A DNA stretch of 64,000 nt from Phytopythium helicoides. Its lineage: Eukaryota; Oomycota; Peronosporomycetes; Pythiales; Pythiaceae. A model generated the notes under the pieces. That model saw only the letters and a program-made list of their open reading frames with translations, had not been told where the DNA came from and did no database searches. The position numbers and the translations under genes are program-made. The stretch spans positions 1 to 64,000 of the forward strand of contig JANFNE010000043.1 in the NCBI GenBank assembly GCA_024867545.1, read 5' to 3'. Shown piece after piece: positions 18,378 through 28,844 of this stretch (its first letter is position 1; each line of letters opens with the position of its first letter).

Positions 18378-20282
18378 TCAAGAAAACACACGCAGGACCG
18401 AGTGGAGCTTGTACAGCGCCTCCGCCGCGCTCGGACGATCCGCCGGGTCCACAGACACACATGACAGCCCCAGCTCCACAACCTCCGCCAACGAACCCTC
18501 ACTAAACTCCACGCGAAGCTTGCCCAACGTCACCTGCTGCAGAATCGCAGTGTCCGGCATCTTGCGACCAGTGTTCGTGTCCTTCGCGTTCGCATACGGC
18601 AACGCGTGCATGTCCAGCTCGCTCAGCATCACGCCGAACGAAAACACATCCGCCTTGCCGTCGTACTTCTCGCCCATCATGATCTCGGGAGCCATCCACA
18701 ACGACGTGCCGACGCCAGCCGTCATCGTCGAGTCAATACGCTCGCGAGAGACACCGAAGTCCGTCAACTTGGCGTTCAGCTCGTGGTCCAACAGCACGTT
18801 GCGAGATTTGAGGTCTCGGTGGATCACCATCGGCTGCAAAGAGTGCAAGTACGTGAGAGCGTGCGCGATGTGCATGGCGATCTTGACCTTGGTGTAGTCG
18901 AACCCCTTCGGGTGGTTCTCCTGGTCGTACGTGCTCAGCAGCGACCGCAGGTCCCCGCCGCTCATGAACTCGGACACGACGCACAGGTTGCTGAGCGAGT
19001 CCCACGCGACACCGACGAACTGCACGATGCGTTCGTGCTCGAGTCCCGCCATCATCTTGACCTCGGCGAGGAAGTCGTTGACGTGTCGGATCTGTTTGCG
19101 TCGCTCGGGGAGCAGCGCCTTGATGGCCACGCGTTGACCGTTGTACGACCCGACGTACACTTCTCCGTATCCTCCTCTGCTGATGAGGTTGTCGATGAAG
19201 ACTTGATTTCGTGGGATGCGCGCGGCGACGATGGCGTCGTCATCCCACAGACCACCGCTCTGGGTGATGGCAACACTGTCGTTGGTATTGGCGGAGCTGT
19301 TGGTGTTTTGTTGACGCGACCAGTACGGGTCGGTGTTGCGAGTGCCGGTGCCAGTTCCCGTTCCCGTGCCAGTTCCGGTGTTGTTGGGGAATCCGAGCTG
19401 GTGGTAGTCTGCTCCTGGTCCGTTCATGTCGTATCCATACTGCTTGTCAGCGTTGACACCTGCCTCTAGGGCGTGTGCCTGGTTATTAGCGTTGTTGTTA
19501 CTGTTGTTCTTCTTGCGCCTGCAGCAGTAGAAGATGGCACTTGCGACGACGAGGACGAGGACGACGACGGCGACGATGATCCCGATGAGGGCTCCCGAGC
19601 TCAAGCCACTTGAACTTCCACTGTCAGTCGACCCGTCACTTGGCGCCGAGCTGCTGTTGGATCCGGTGCTGTTGGTGACAGTCAGCACCTGGTATTTGTT
19701 GTACTCGTCGACCGTGGTATCATTTTCGGACGCGATCTGACACTCGTACTTCTCGATGTTGGCGGCCGAGACCGTTTGGACCCACGCTTCATCCGAGCTG
19801 GAGCAGGTCGGGTCTTTGTACGTCGTAATGGTGACCGTTCCATCCTTCCTCTGTGACGTGACGGCGCCGGCCGAGCCGTTCAACAAGAACGGATGGCACT
19901 CACCGTCGAGTGGGTACGCGATGGCGCCGCTCCACGTGAAGCAGCCCTTCTCGGAGGCGTAATAGTCTTCGATCAGATAGTTACCAGTGGGAAACACAGT
20001 CGTGAAGTAGTCGGTGTAGTTGGTGGTGCACTCGATCTGGTAGTAGTAGGCCGTCGAGCTGCTCGTCTGCGTGCAAGTGGCTGCTGACGCTGCCGTGCAA
20101 TTCGTGTTCTCGTACACGAACATGGTTGTAGGCGTGGCGCCGGACGAGGAACACGAAGAGTCCGTGTAGACCCTCCAAACCGAGTATTCCGCGCCGGAAA
20201 CCTCATTGAGCACAAATGAGGTGCCCAATACCGTCACCGACCAGCCAAGCGAGCGACTGACTGATTTCAATACAGAAACCAT
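18378..20282 (-). CDS. RK4: eight-cysteine ectodomain receptor-like TKL kinase
   Basis: Start taken at the ATG at 20282, giving 634 residues with a signal peptide whose core is WSVTVLGTSFVL and ends near VSGA. An upstream in-frame ATG at 20366 would bury the signal peptide behind a polar leader. The ectodomain resembles RK3 throughout (YSVW, AYYYQIEC, YPLDGECHP, ANIEKYEC) and has the same eight-cysteine layout, N-glycosylation sites and Ser-rich stalk. The membrane helix GALIGIIVAVVVLVLVVA, Gly-Thr repeat and kinase are nearly identical to RK3. Catalytic motifs are complete; only the last three or four residues (RVFS) differ from the paralogues (RSLA, RAMA). Confidence 0.92.
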   Translation of the reverse strand: MVSVLKSVSRSLGWSVTVLGTSFVLNEVSGAEYSVWRVYTDSSCSSSGATPTTMFVYENTNCTAASAATCTQTSSSTAYYYQIECTTNYTDYFTTVFPTGNYLIEDYYASEKGCFTWSGAIAYPLDGECHPFLLNGSAGAVTSQRKDGTVTITTYKDPTCSSSDEAWVQTVSAANIEKYECQIASENDTTVDEYNKYQVLTVTNSTGSNSSSAPSDGSTDSGSSSGLSSGALIGIIVAVVVLVLVVASAIFYCCRRKKNNSNNNANNQAHALEAGVNADKQYGYDMNGPGADYHQLGFPNNTGTGTGTGTGTGTRNTDPYWSRQQNTNSSANTNDSVAITQSGGLWDDDAIVAARIPRNQVFIDNLISRGGYGEVYVGSYNGQRVAIKALLPERRKQIRHVNDFLAEVKMMAGLEHERIVQFVGVAWDSLSNLCVVSEFMSGGDLRSLLSTYDQENHPKGFDYTKVKIAMHIAHALTYLHSLQPMVIHRDLKSRNVLLDHELNAKLTDFGVSRERIDSTMTAGVGTSLWMAPEIMMGEKYDGKADVFSFGVMLSELDMHALPYANAKDTNTGRKMPDTAILQQVTLGKLRVEFSEGSLAEVVELGLSCVSVDPADRPSAAEALYKLHSVLRVFS

Positions 20283-20343
20283 GACTGCGACTACGCTGGC
20301 GAGGTCTGGTCCTTCAGAGCGAGGTGGTGCGGGCTGGTCGAGG

Positions 20344-20359
20344 GAAATCCGTGACTGAG
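20344..20359 (-). promoter_or_regulatory. INR/FPR-like element upstream of RK4
   Basis: On the minus strand CTCAGTCACGGATTTC, about 62-77 nt upstream of the ATG at 20282. It is similar to the element before RK3 and partially matches the oomycete INR/FPR consensus. Confidence 0.4.
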
Positions 20360-20755
20360 TCGCCAATCTGCCTCAACGCTGAGCAGGGCGGCTACCGATC
20401 CGTAGGCGTACCGGCTCATAGACTGCCCCTGGCTCAGCGAGAACTCATGTCAACGCTGAGCCGGACGCGCATTGCCGAGCATTAGCCCCATGAAGAGCCT
20501 CCGGCCGATATATGATATCTGATGTATGAGAGCCCATGGCTCCCGAGTCGTCACGACAGTGCAGTACGTCACCCGAGTCTTTGGTTGTACCGGCACAGAC
20601 TGTGTCGTCCCTGACAGACAGAATGTCAGCAGCGCTATTCAATCCTATCCAGGTACAAGTACACATGACCATACCAGTTCAATCATCAAGAACTCAGCGC
20701 CAAAATACCAATAGAGACCAAAGTTCATTCCTTCGAATAACTATCACACGCGAAT

Positions 20756-22585
20756 CTACGCCATAGCGCGCAGAACCGAGTGGAGCTTGTACAGCGCCTC
20801 CGCCGCGCTCGGACGATCCGCCGGGTCCACAGACACACATGACAGCCCCAGCTCCACAACCTCCGCCAACGAACCCTCACTAAACTCCACGCGAAGCTTG
20901 CCCAACGTCACCTGCTGCAGAATCGCAGTGTCCGGCATCTTGCGACCAGTGTTCGTGTCCTTCGCGTTCGCATACGGCAACGCGTGCATGTCCAGCTCGC
21001 TCAGCATCACGCCGAACGAAAACACATCCGCCTTGCCGTCGTACTTCTCGCCCATCATGATCTCGGGAGCCATCCACAACGACGTGCCGACGCCAGCCGT
21101 CATCGTCGAGTCAATACGCTCGCGAGAGACACCGAAGTCCGTCAACTTGGCGTTCAGCTCGTGGTCCAACAGCACGTTGCGAGATTTGAGGTCTCGGTGG
21201 ATCACCATCGGCTGCAAAGAGTGCAAGTACGTGAGAGCGTGCGCGATGTGCATGGCGATCTTGACCTTGGTGTAGTCGAACCCCTTCGGGTGGTTCTCCT
21301 GGTCGTACGTGCTCAGCAGCGACCGCAGGTCCCCGCCGCTCATGAACTCGGACACGACGCACAGGTTGCTGAGCGAGTCCCACGCGACACCGACGAACTG
21401 CACGATGCGCTCGTGCTCGAGTCCCGCCATCATCTTGACCTCGGCGAGGAAGTCGTTGACGTGTCGGATCTGTTTGCGTCGCTCGGGGAGCAGCGCCTTG
21501 ATGGCCACGCGTTGACCGTTGTACGACCCGACGTACACTTCTCCGTATCCTCCTCTGCTGATGAGGTTGTCGATGAAGACTTGGTTTCGTGGGATGCGCG
21601 CGGCGACGATGGCGTCGTCGTCCCACAGACCGCCTGTTGCAGGTGCTGTTGACATCGTCGGGTCTGTGGCTGTCGAGCTGGGATATTGGTTGGACCATTG
21701 TTGCTGAGATGAGTTCGTCCCTGCTGTGGTAGTCTGTCGTCCATTCTGATTGTACTGGTAGTAGGCTCCATTCATGTCGTAATTTTTGTCAGCGTTGACT
21801 CCTGCCTCTGGGGTTTGCGCCTGGTTATTAGCGTTGTTGTTACTGTTGTTCTTCTTGCGTCTGCAGCAGTAGAAGATGACGCCTGCGACGACAAGAACGA
21901 AGACGACACCTCCAGCAATTATTCCAATTAGCGCACCAGTGCCCAAGCTCCCACTATCTTCGCCTGTATCACCCTCTGACGCCGAAGTGCTTCCGCTCGA
22001 TCCGCTGTCATCCTCGACCGAGATAACGGAGTAAGTGTTGTAGTACGTTGTGCCATTAGACGGGGTAGCCTCTTGGCAGGCTCCATTCTCGATATTCCCC
22101 GAGGAGACATCCTGCTCCCAAGAGAAGTCGGAGCAAGTTGGGTCAGAATAATATACGATGGACACGGAGTGGTCCGTGTTGAGCGTCGTAATGGCGCTGA
22201 GCGATCCGTCGGTAGTGGCTGGGTGACACAGCCCGTCGAGCGGGTACGCAATGAATCCGACCCAGTTGAAGCACCCAGTCGAGGAATCGTAATGATGCTC
22301 GAGCAGGTATTTGCCAATGGGGAATTTCGCGGCCAGGAACTGCTCGTAGTCGCTCGCGCATTCGATATCGTAGTAGTACCCTGTGGCGTTGGCCGTCGCG
22401 GTGCAGCCCGCCACACTTGAAGCGCAGTCTTTTGTCTCGACAATGAACGCAGCCGTGGGCGACGACTTCGAGCACGACGAGTCCGTGTACAGAACCCACG
22501 ACTCGTAACTCGACGCCAGGATCGGCTGCCACAGTGCTGGAACAACCACCGCTAGAGCCGCGACTCGTGACAGAGCGAGAAGCAT
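20756..22585 (-). CDS. RK5: eight-cysteine ectodomain receptor-like TKL kinase
   Basis: Start at the ATG at 22585 gives 609 residues with a signal peptide (MLLALSRVAALAVVV...) ending near ILASS. The eight ectodomain cysteines are spaced 15-6-14-28-14-29-18. The YYYDIEC and AYPLDGLCHP signatures place it with RK3 and RK4, but overall ectodomain identity is much lower than between those two. Membrane helix ALIGIIAGGVVFVLVVAG, then a juxtamembrane region sharing KKNNSNNNANNQA with RK4 but with a different Gln/Thr/Ser-rich second half and no Gly-Thr repeat. From LWDDDAIVAARIP onward the kinase is practically identical to RK4, also at nucleotide level. All catalytic motifs are present. Confidence 0.92.
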   Translation of the reverse strand: MLLALSRVAALAVVVPALWQPILASSYESWVLYTDSSCSKSSPTAAFIVETKDCASSVAGCTATANATGYYYDIECASDYEQFLAAKFPIGKYLLEHHYDSSTGCFNWVGFIAYPLDGLCHPATTDGSLSAITTLNTDHSVSIVYYSDPTCSDFSWEQDVSSGNIENGACQEATPSNGTTYYNTYSVISVEDDSGSSGSTSASEGDTGEDSGSLGTGALIGIIAGGVVFVLVVAGVIFYCCRRKKNNSNNNANNQAQTPEAGVNADKNYDMNGAYYQYNQNGRQTTTAGTNSSQQQWSNQYPSSTATDPTMSTAPATGGLWDDDAIVAARIPRNQVFIDNLISRGGYGEVYVGSYNGQRVAIKALLPERRKQIRHVNDFLAEVKMMAGLEHERIVQFVGVAWDSLSNLCVVSEFMSGGDLRSLLSTYDQENHPKGFDYTKVKIAMHIAHALTYLHSLQPMVIHRDLKSRNVLLDHELNAKLTDFGVSRERIDSTMTAGVGTSLWMAPEIMMGEKYDGKADVFSFGVMLSELDMHALPYANAKDTNTGRKMPDTAILQQVTLGKLRVEFSEGSLAEVVELGLSCVSVDPADRPSAAEALYKLHSVLRAMA

Positions 22586-22984
22586 TGGTGTTTCAAGGTG
22601 GCACAATGGCGCTCAAAGAAGAGTGCTGGGGACCAGAGCGACAGCTCTGTGAGTGGACTGGCGTCGGTCGAAGCCGATTGTGAGGCTGACTTGCAGCTTC
22701 CATTCACTATAAAAAATTCGCGAAGCTATGGGTTCCACCAGCTCCAGCCCCACGATCCGTCGAAGTAAGCGCCAGGTGGAGCGCAGAAAGCAGACGCTGA
22801 CCCCAGATATCAGTTGGATTCTTCCGCAACACCGACAACATGTATTTTGTGAGTCCTTGCATCCATTATCTCGACGCAGGCGAATCAATATCACATCGCG
22901 ATGTGGCACTGCCTTACCTTTCCTGATAGATAGTGAGCAAAAACTTGTCTCTCAGTCGTACATCCCCAATCAAGACTCGATCTT

Positions 22985-23060
22985 GTGGGCCATCCACAAC
23001 GACGCGCCGACGCCAGAAGTCAGTGCATCGTCGATTCTCTCACGTGAGCCGTCCAACTCT
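22985..23060 (-). pseudogene. Relic of an RK kinase domain (activation segment)
   Basis: On the minus strand this stretch reads SREriddaltSGVGASLWMAH, clearly derived from the SRERIDSTMTAGVGTSLWMAP activation segment of RK3-RK5. The APE motif is lost and flanking sequence is no longer alignable by eye, though scattered similarity may extend to about 23220. It is an old, truncated copy lying between the RK3-5 group and the RK6-14 group. Confidence 0.7.
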
Positions 23061-24240
23061 GCATACATGTACTTAGCCTTAGCATGCAGAACGTGGGTTT
23101 GCAGAACGTGCGGTTGCGATAGGTGGCCATTGGGTGCATTCGTGGCACAAAGATTGTTTAGAGTGGCCTATTCGGCATCAACAAAAGCACAAATGTTCGC
23201 GAGCTTCTGCTCCAGTATATTCATTTCATCACCAGATTGACACGTCGTAGCAGCTTTGTCTTCCATTACCAGCCTCTTTTCGTCTAGAATGCTACCTTTA
23301 AGGATGATTTATAGCGCAATGGTTTCCATGAATGCAATAATAATCTAGGCGTTAATCAGGACTTTTTGATTCGCGACCTCTATTTACGGTCTCTTCCAAC
23401 GCCAGGCAGAACCAGAAAGCGAACTGCATGGTCAAAAAGGACAATTATCACATTGTAACTGAGACTAGAAGACCGGAGCTACATCGCCGGCAGCTGAATA
23501 CATTCCTACCAGAGTTGAACTGCTAGAATTAGTAGAACTCATGAAGCTACGCACACAAGCTGCCGATGATGTCGAGTGTTTCTTCAAGATTGTTGGCAAT
23601 GCAGATGTAGCATTTCTTCTTGTCGTAAGTAAGGGATATATCACGCTGTATTCTCTCTCCGCATAAGCTGAGTAAGCGTTTTTGTCGCTGGTGCAGTGAA
23701 TAGTGTCATAAGATTCGTCGTCAATAAGCTCTACTTCAGACTCGTGACTATGGCCGCAAACTTGGTGATGCTGGTGCAGTTGGCACATCCGTGTTATCTA
23801 AGGTGTAGTGACGACCAAATGCTGGTCTGTGGATGAATCGACGGACGTTATCGATAAACCGGATGTCAGCATATTTCAGAGTTAACCTCGCAAACGTTTA
23901 TTTATCGGTGCTGCAGTTGAAGGTCAAACCCGCATACAAAAAGCACTGTATAGCATGTCAGAGTGGTCCTCAGACAGGAATAAGGAAACTACGAGGGCGA
24001 AAGTGGCCTAGATTTCTGACTGTCGAAGTCGTGTTTATTTCGCTTCACGTCCTAATCTCGCTCCATTAGAACCAAAGATCACAAAAACTCGCACAGAGAG
24101 AAATACGTCGTCGTTCAGGATATCCATGAAGAAAACTAAGCAAGAAGAGAACAAACACGATGCCAAATCAACTCATATATTCCCCAGTCGAATTTAGTCA
24201 CTCCGATCATGACTTCACTACCCAGTCCCGGTACGACTGC
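23061..24240. other. Intergenic region between the two RK subgroups
   Basis: AT-richer than its surroundings. One minus-strand frame of 107 codons (23465-23788) has no recognised domain. Possible further kinase relic sequence borders the left end. No gene is supported. Confidence 0.45.
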
Positions 24241-25870
24241 TCAAAGTCCTTGTAGAATTTTTTGCAGCTTGTACAGAGCCTCCGGAGCCGAAGGACGATC
24301 CTTCGGATCAGGAGACACCAACGACAAACCCAATGACACCATCTCATCCTCAACACCCGCACTGAACTCCACTCGCAACGTCCCCATCGCCACCATCTGC
24401 AAAATCGCGGCGTCAGGCATCTTCCGACCAGTGTTGCTGTTCTCCTTCGCGTGAGAGTACGGCAACGTGTGCATGTCCAACTCGCTCAGCATCACACCGA
24501 ACGAGAACATGTCGGCCTTGTCGTCGTACTTCTCTCCCATCATCACCTCGGGAGCCATCCACAACGACGTGCCCACACCAGCCGTCATCGTGCGGTCCTC
24601 ACGCTCACGAGAGACGCCGAAGTCCGTCAGCTTCGCATTCAGCTCATTATCCAGCAGCACATTCTTCGATTTCAGATCACGATGAATCACAGGCTGCTCC
24701 AGCGAGTGCAGATACGTCAACGCGTGTGCGATGTGGTACGCGATCTTGATCTTGGTGTAGTCGAATCCCTTCGGGTGGTTCTCTTGCTCATACGTCACCA
24801 ACAGCGTTCGCAGATCACCGCCAGACATGTACTCGGACAACACACACAGATCGTTCAGCGAGTCCCACGCGACACCGACGAACTGCACGATGCACGAATG
24901 TTCGAGAGCTGCCATCATCTTGACCTCTGCCAGGAACGCGTTGACATGCTTGAGACTGCGACGCGTTTCTGGTAGCAGCATCTTGATGGCCACGTCGTAT
25001 CCGTTGTATGTTCCCTTGTAGACCTCGCCGTATCCGCCACGACTGATAAGAGATTCAAGCGTCACTTTCTCGCGAGGTACTCGAGCTCCGATGATGATTT
25101 CGTCTTCCCAAAGCGCGGCTCCTCCCTCAGTGCTGAGCTGCTGAGTCATCCATGCGATGTCCGCTGTCGTTCCTGCAGTCGGTAGCAAGCTGTTCCCAGT
25201 CGTCCCCTTATTTGCGTTGGCGGCTTCGAGTAGCGCTTCTTCATGCCCATTGTCCTTGTACTTTCGCTTGCGGCGGCAGTACCAGAAGGTGAGTCCTCCG
25301 ATGATCAAGACTGCCGCGACAGCTCCAACGATAATGCCGATGAGCGCTCCAGTGCTGAGTCCTGAGCTGGAATTGAGGCTATCGGCCGTGAAGAACTCGT
25401 AGCCGGAGGAGCCGCCGAAGGTGAGGCAGGCCGAGGACTTGAGGCTGTTGGCCTGGATGCTGTACGTACTGGGCGTCGTATCGCAGTACTCCGAGTCCGA
25501 ATACATGAGCAACTCGGCCGAGCCGTCATCGAAGAGCTGCACGGAGTAGCTGGTGTTGGTTGCCTCGATGAGGCACTGCTCCGTGGCCGCGAAGGCGAAC
25601 GTGGACTTGTAGTTGGTGCATCCGGCGTCGTCGAACACGTCGTAAGCCAGAAACGTCTGCGTGCCGAAGGCCTCGGCGATGGCCTCGTGCCGGTCCTGCG
25701 AGCACGCGACGGTGTAGCCAACGGCCTGCGAGCCCAGCGAGGACGAGAAGCACGAGTCGCTGTAGCTCGAGGCCGAGCAGTCGAAGTCCGCCTTCCGAGT
25801 ACGTGAAGTAGGGCTCGCCCGAGCAGTCCGAGCTCGTGTAGTACACGTACACGCCGACGGTCGAGTCCAT
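24241..25870 (-). CDS. RK6: receptor-like TKL kinase, one frame break in ectodomain
   Basis: Start at the ATG at 25870 (MDSTVGVYVYYTSSDCSG). One extra base near 25797-25800 (GGAAGGCGG where paralogues have GGAGGCGG) breaks the frame between the first and second ectodomain cysteines. The rest of the eight-cysteine module follows normally, with FLAYDVFDDAGC as group signature. Membrane helix GALIGIIVGAVAAVLIIGGLTFWY, then CRRKRKY. The kinase has LWEDEIIIGARVPREKV lead-in, SRGGYGEV, VAIK, HRDLKSKN, DFG and GTSLWMAPE and is intact. No classical signal peptide precedes the ectodomain. It is the first gene of the RK6-RK14 group. Confidence 0.86.
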
Positions 25871-26326
25871 CGTGGCGTGGCGGCCGCGAGGCGGGTAGGC
25901 GGCCGGTCTCCGATGCCAAAGTGATGGCGCAATTGACTCGGACCAAAATCTACGGTATGAACAGCCCGATCTTCGGCCAGCGGACGTTCAGTTTTTTTTT
26001 TGGAGGCGCCAACTGGATGCGGCGTTCCACTCTGGCTTGAATACGGTTTCGGAGGTTTTTCTAATATATGGATAGTATAAGTATGCAGTTCAATGCAAAC
26101 AAATTATGAAAGCGACTAATTCTCCGAACCTTGAGATGTCAGGTGATGTCAGGTGAGGCACAGTTCACTTCGGTCGGGCAACCTTTGGGTTCAGTCACAA
26201 AAATGGTGCGACCGTGATCACCCATTTTCAAAGCCATCGACGTGTGCCAAAGTGTACACAGCTCACGACAGCACGACGCGAAGTAAAGGAAAAAGGCATT
26301 TGAAGCTCAATGAAAATATCAATCCA
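25871..26326. other. Intergenic region between RK6 and RK7
   Basis: No gene seen. Contains the RK6 promoter, a run of nine or ten T at about 25989-25999, and an ATGTCAGGTG direct duplication near 26135-26155. Confidence 0.5.
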
Positions 26327-27976
26327 CTACGCAACGCTCTGCAAAATCTTCTGCAGCTTGTACAGAGCCTCCGGAGCCGACGGACGATCCTTCGGATCAG
26401 GAGACACCAACGACAAACCCAATGACACCATCTCATCCTCAACACCCGCACTGAACTCCACTCGCAACGTCCCCATCGCCACCATCTGCAAAATCGCGGC
26501 GTCAGGCATCTTCCGACCAGTGTTGCTGTTCTCCTTCGCGTGAGAGTACGGCAACGTGTGCATGTCCAACTCGCTCAGCATCACACCGAACGAGAACATG
26601 TCGGCCTTGTCGTCGTACTTCTCTCCCATCATCACCTCGGGAGCCATCCACAACGACGTGCCCACACCAGCCGTCATCGTGCGGTCCTCACGCTCGCGAG
26701 AGACGCCGAAGTCCGTCAGCTTCGCATTCAGCTCATTATCCAGCAGCACATTCTTCGATTTCAGGTCACGATGAATCACAGGCTGCTCCAGCGAGTGCAG
26801 ATACGTCAACGCGTGTGCGATGTGGTACGCGATCTTGATCTTGGTGTAGTCGAATCCCTTCGGGTGGTTCTCTTGCTCATACGTCACCAACAGCGTTCGC
26901 AGATCACCGCCAGACATGTACTCGGACAACACACACAGATCGTTCAGCGAGTCCCACGCGACACCGACGAACTGCACGATGCACGAATGTTCGAGAGCTG
27001 CCATCATCTTGACCTCTGCCAGGAACGCGTTGACGTGCTTGAGGCTGCGACGCGTCTCTGGTAGCAGCATCTTGATGGCCACGTCGTATCCGTTGTATGT
27101 TCCCTTGTAGACCTCGCCGTATCCGCCACGACTGAGAAGTACTTCGAGGGTCACTTTTTCACGAGGGACGCGAGCTCCGATGATGATTTCGTCTTGCCAA
27201 AGCGCGGCTCCTCCCTCAGTGCTTAGCTGCTGAGTCATCCACGCCGTCTCCTGTGTGGTGTTGGATCCGAGCGTCGGTTGCATACTGTATCCTCCGAGGG
27301 TGTCTCCCTTGGGAGCGTTGGCAGCCTCCAGTAGGGCTTCTTGGTGGGCTGCGTCATTATACTTTCGCTTGCGGCGGCAGTACCAGAAGGTGAGTCCTCC
27401 GATGATCAAGACTGCCGCGGCGGCTCCGACGATGATGCCGACGAGAGCTCCGGTGCTGAGTCCTGAGCTCTCTCGTTCCTTCAGACTCTCGGCCGTGAAA
27501 TAGACGAATCCGGTAGTCCCGCCGTACGTCAAACACGTTTGCTTGTTGAGGCTGTCGACGTTGACAGCGTACTCGGTGGGCACGGTGCTGCAGTCCTCGC
27601 TGTCCAGATATGCGTTCTCCTGCACGGATCCGTCGTCGAAGATGGTGGCCGTGTGGCTCTGGTTCACGTACGTGAACAAGCACTCGCCTGTGGCCGCGAA
27701 TGCCAGCGTGGAGGCGTAGTTGGCGCAGCCCGCGTCGTCAAACGCGTCGTAGGCCACGAACGCCTGGTCGCCAAAGGCCTCCGTGATGGCCGTGAACCGG
27801 TCGTCGGCGCATGTGTAGATGCCCGGGACGTAGTTCGTGCCGACCGTGTAGAACCCGCAGGCCTTGTCTTCGGCCGAGGCGCTGCAGCTGAAGTCCACCT
27901 GCGTAGCCACGTAGTAGGGCGTGCCGGAGCAGTCGTCCGTCGTGTAGTACTTGAGCACGCCCACGGTGTCGGGCAT
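26327..27976 (-). CDS. RK7: receptor-like TKL kinase
   Basis: Intact. The start at 27976 (MPDTVGVLKYYTTDDCSG) aligns with the starts of RK6, RK8 and RK10 and gives 549 residues. An upstream in-frame ATG at 28105 would add 43 residues, moderately hydrophobic at first (MLRVHISAAGGASAQLAA), which might act as a leader. Eight-cysteine ectodomain with N-x-S/T sites, membrane helix GALVGIIVGAAAAVLIIGGLTFWY, then a juxtamembrane segment (KYNDAAHQEALLEAANAPKG) identical to that of RK10. The kinase domain is complete with all catalytic motifs and almost identical to RK6, RK10 and RK11. Confidence 0.91.
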   Translation of the reverse strand: MPDTVGVLKYYTTDDCSGTPYYVATQVDFSCSASAEDKACGFYTVGTNYVPGIYTCADDRFTAITEAFGDQAFVAYDAFDDAGCANYASTLAFAATGECLFTYVNQSHTATIFDDGSVQENAYLDSEDCSTVPTEYAVNVDSLNKQTCLTYGGTTGFVYFTAESLKERESSGLSTGALVGIIVGAAAAVLIIGGLTFWYCRRKRKYNDAAHQEALLEAANAPKGDTLGGYSMQPTLGSNTTQETAWMTQQLSTEGGAALWQDEIIIGARVPREKVTLEVLLSRGGYGEVYKGTYNGYDVAIKMLLPETRRSLKHVNAFLAEVKMMAALEHSCIVQFVGVAWDSLNDLCVLSEYMSGGDLRTLLVTYEQENHPKGFDYTKIKIAYHIAHALTYLHSLEQPVIHRDLKSKNVLLDNELNAKLTDFGVSREREDRTMTAGVGTSLWMAPEVMMGEKYDDKADMFSFGVMLSELDMHTLPYSHAKENSNTGRKMPDAAILQMVAMGTLRVEFSAGVEDEMVSLGLSLVSPDPKDRPSAPEALYKLQKILQSVA

Positions 27977-28844
27977 GGCTGTGAAGTGGTCGAGTGATCC
28001 GCGAGAGTGCTGTGGGGGCAATGCGGCGGCCTGGATGCAGCTTGGAGCCGACGCGGCGAGTTGCGCACTGGCACCACCAGCCGCCGAAATGTGCACACGC
28101 AGCATGAGTCCGCTGCTGCAGTTAGGAGACAGCTGTCTGCACCATATTTACATTGTAATTCACTATTAAAGGTTTTTAGTACTGTGTCATTGATTATTCA
28201 TTATTATAAAAGAAGGATATAGAATGAGAAAGGATGTAGATGCGCCGCGGCCCGGACAGAAAAAACGAGGCGGAGTTCCACTCCAGCGCCAGCGACACCC
28301 ACAACAGCAGTCGCCGTCGCCTCATGGCGGCGTCAGCCGGTGCTCTGCGACCGCAACTTGCGGGCAACAGTACATATCAGCAATGATACATGTCCGAGCC
28401 TTTTCCCGGTTGCGTTGTTTCTGTGGGTATCAAGCCTGATGAATATTCGTCGTTCAATGGGCAGTCAGGTCATGCTGGTCAAGGTGTTGGCGATCACCAG
28501 GAGTTATCGATGAAGACGCGGGCTCTGGCAGACAGCTCTAGCAGACATGCACAACTGATTGCCAGTGAGAGCAATGTGCATTCGACGCGTGTGACTGCCC
28601 CGGACGTAATCCAGATGGAATTGCCGAGCCATCAATGGGAACGCTGCTCCAACCATCCCATCCCCTGCCTGACACTTTCATCGACGAATTCCTCCCAGTG
28701 TGATGCGCCGGAGAGAACTCCACTTGAATCCTCCAAAAAAGATCAACAATACAATCCACTCCTATTTCATCGCACGGTTACACGGTGTACGGCAAGCAAC
28801 GGCTCCGACACTGCGCTGCGTAGTTAGATAACGACCTTCTGCAG
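27977..28844. other. Intergenic region between RK7 and RK8
   Basis: Short frames on both strands without recognisable domains; no gene supported. Includes an AT-rich stretch around 28130-28215. Confidence 0.5.
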
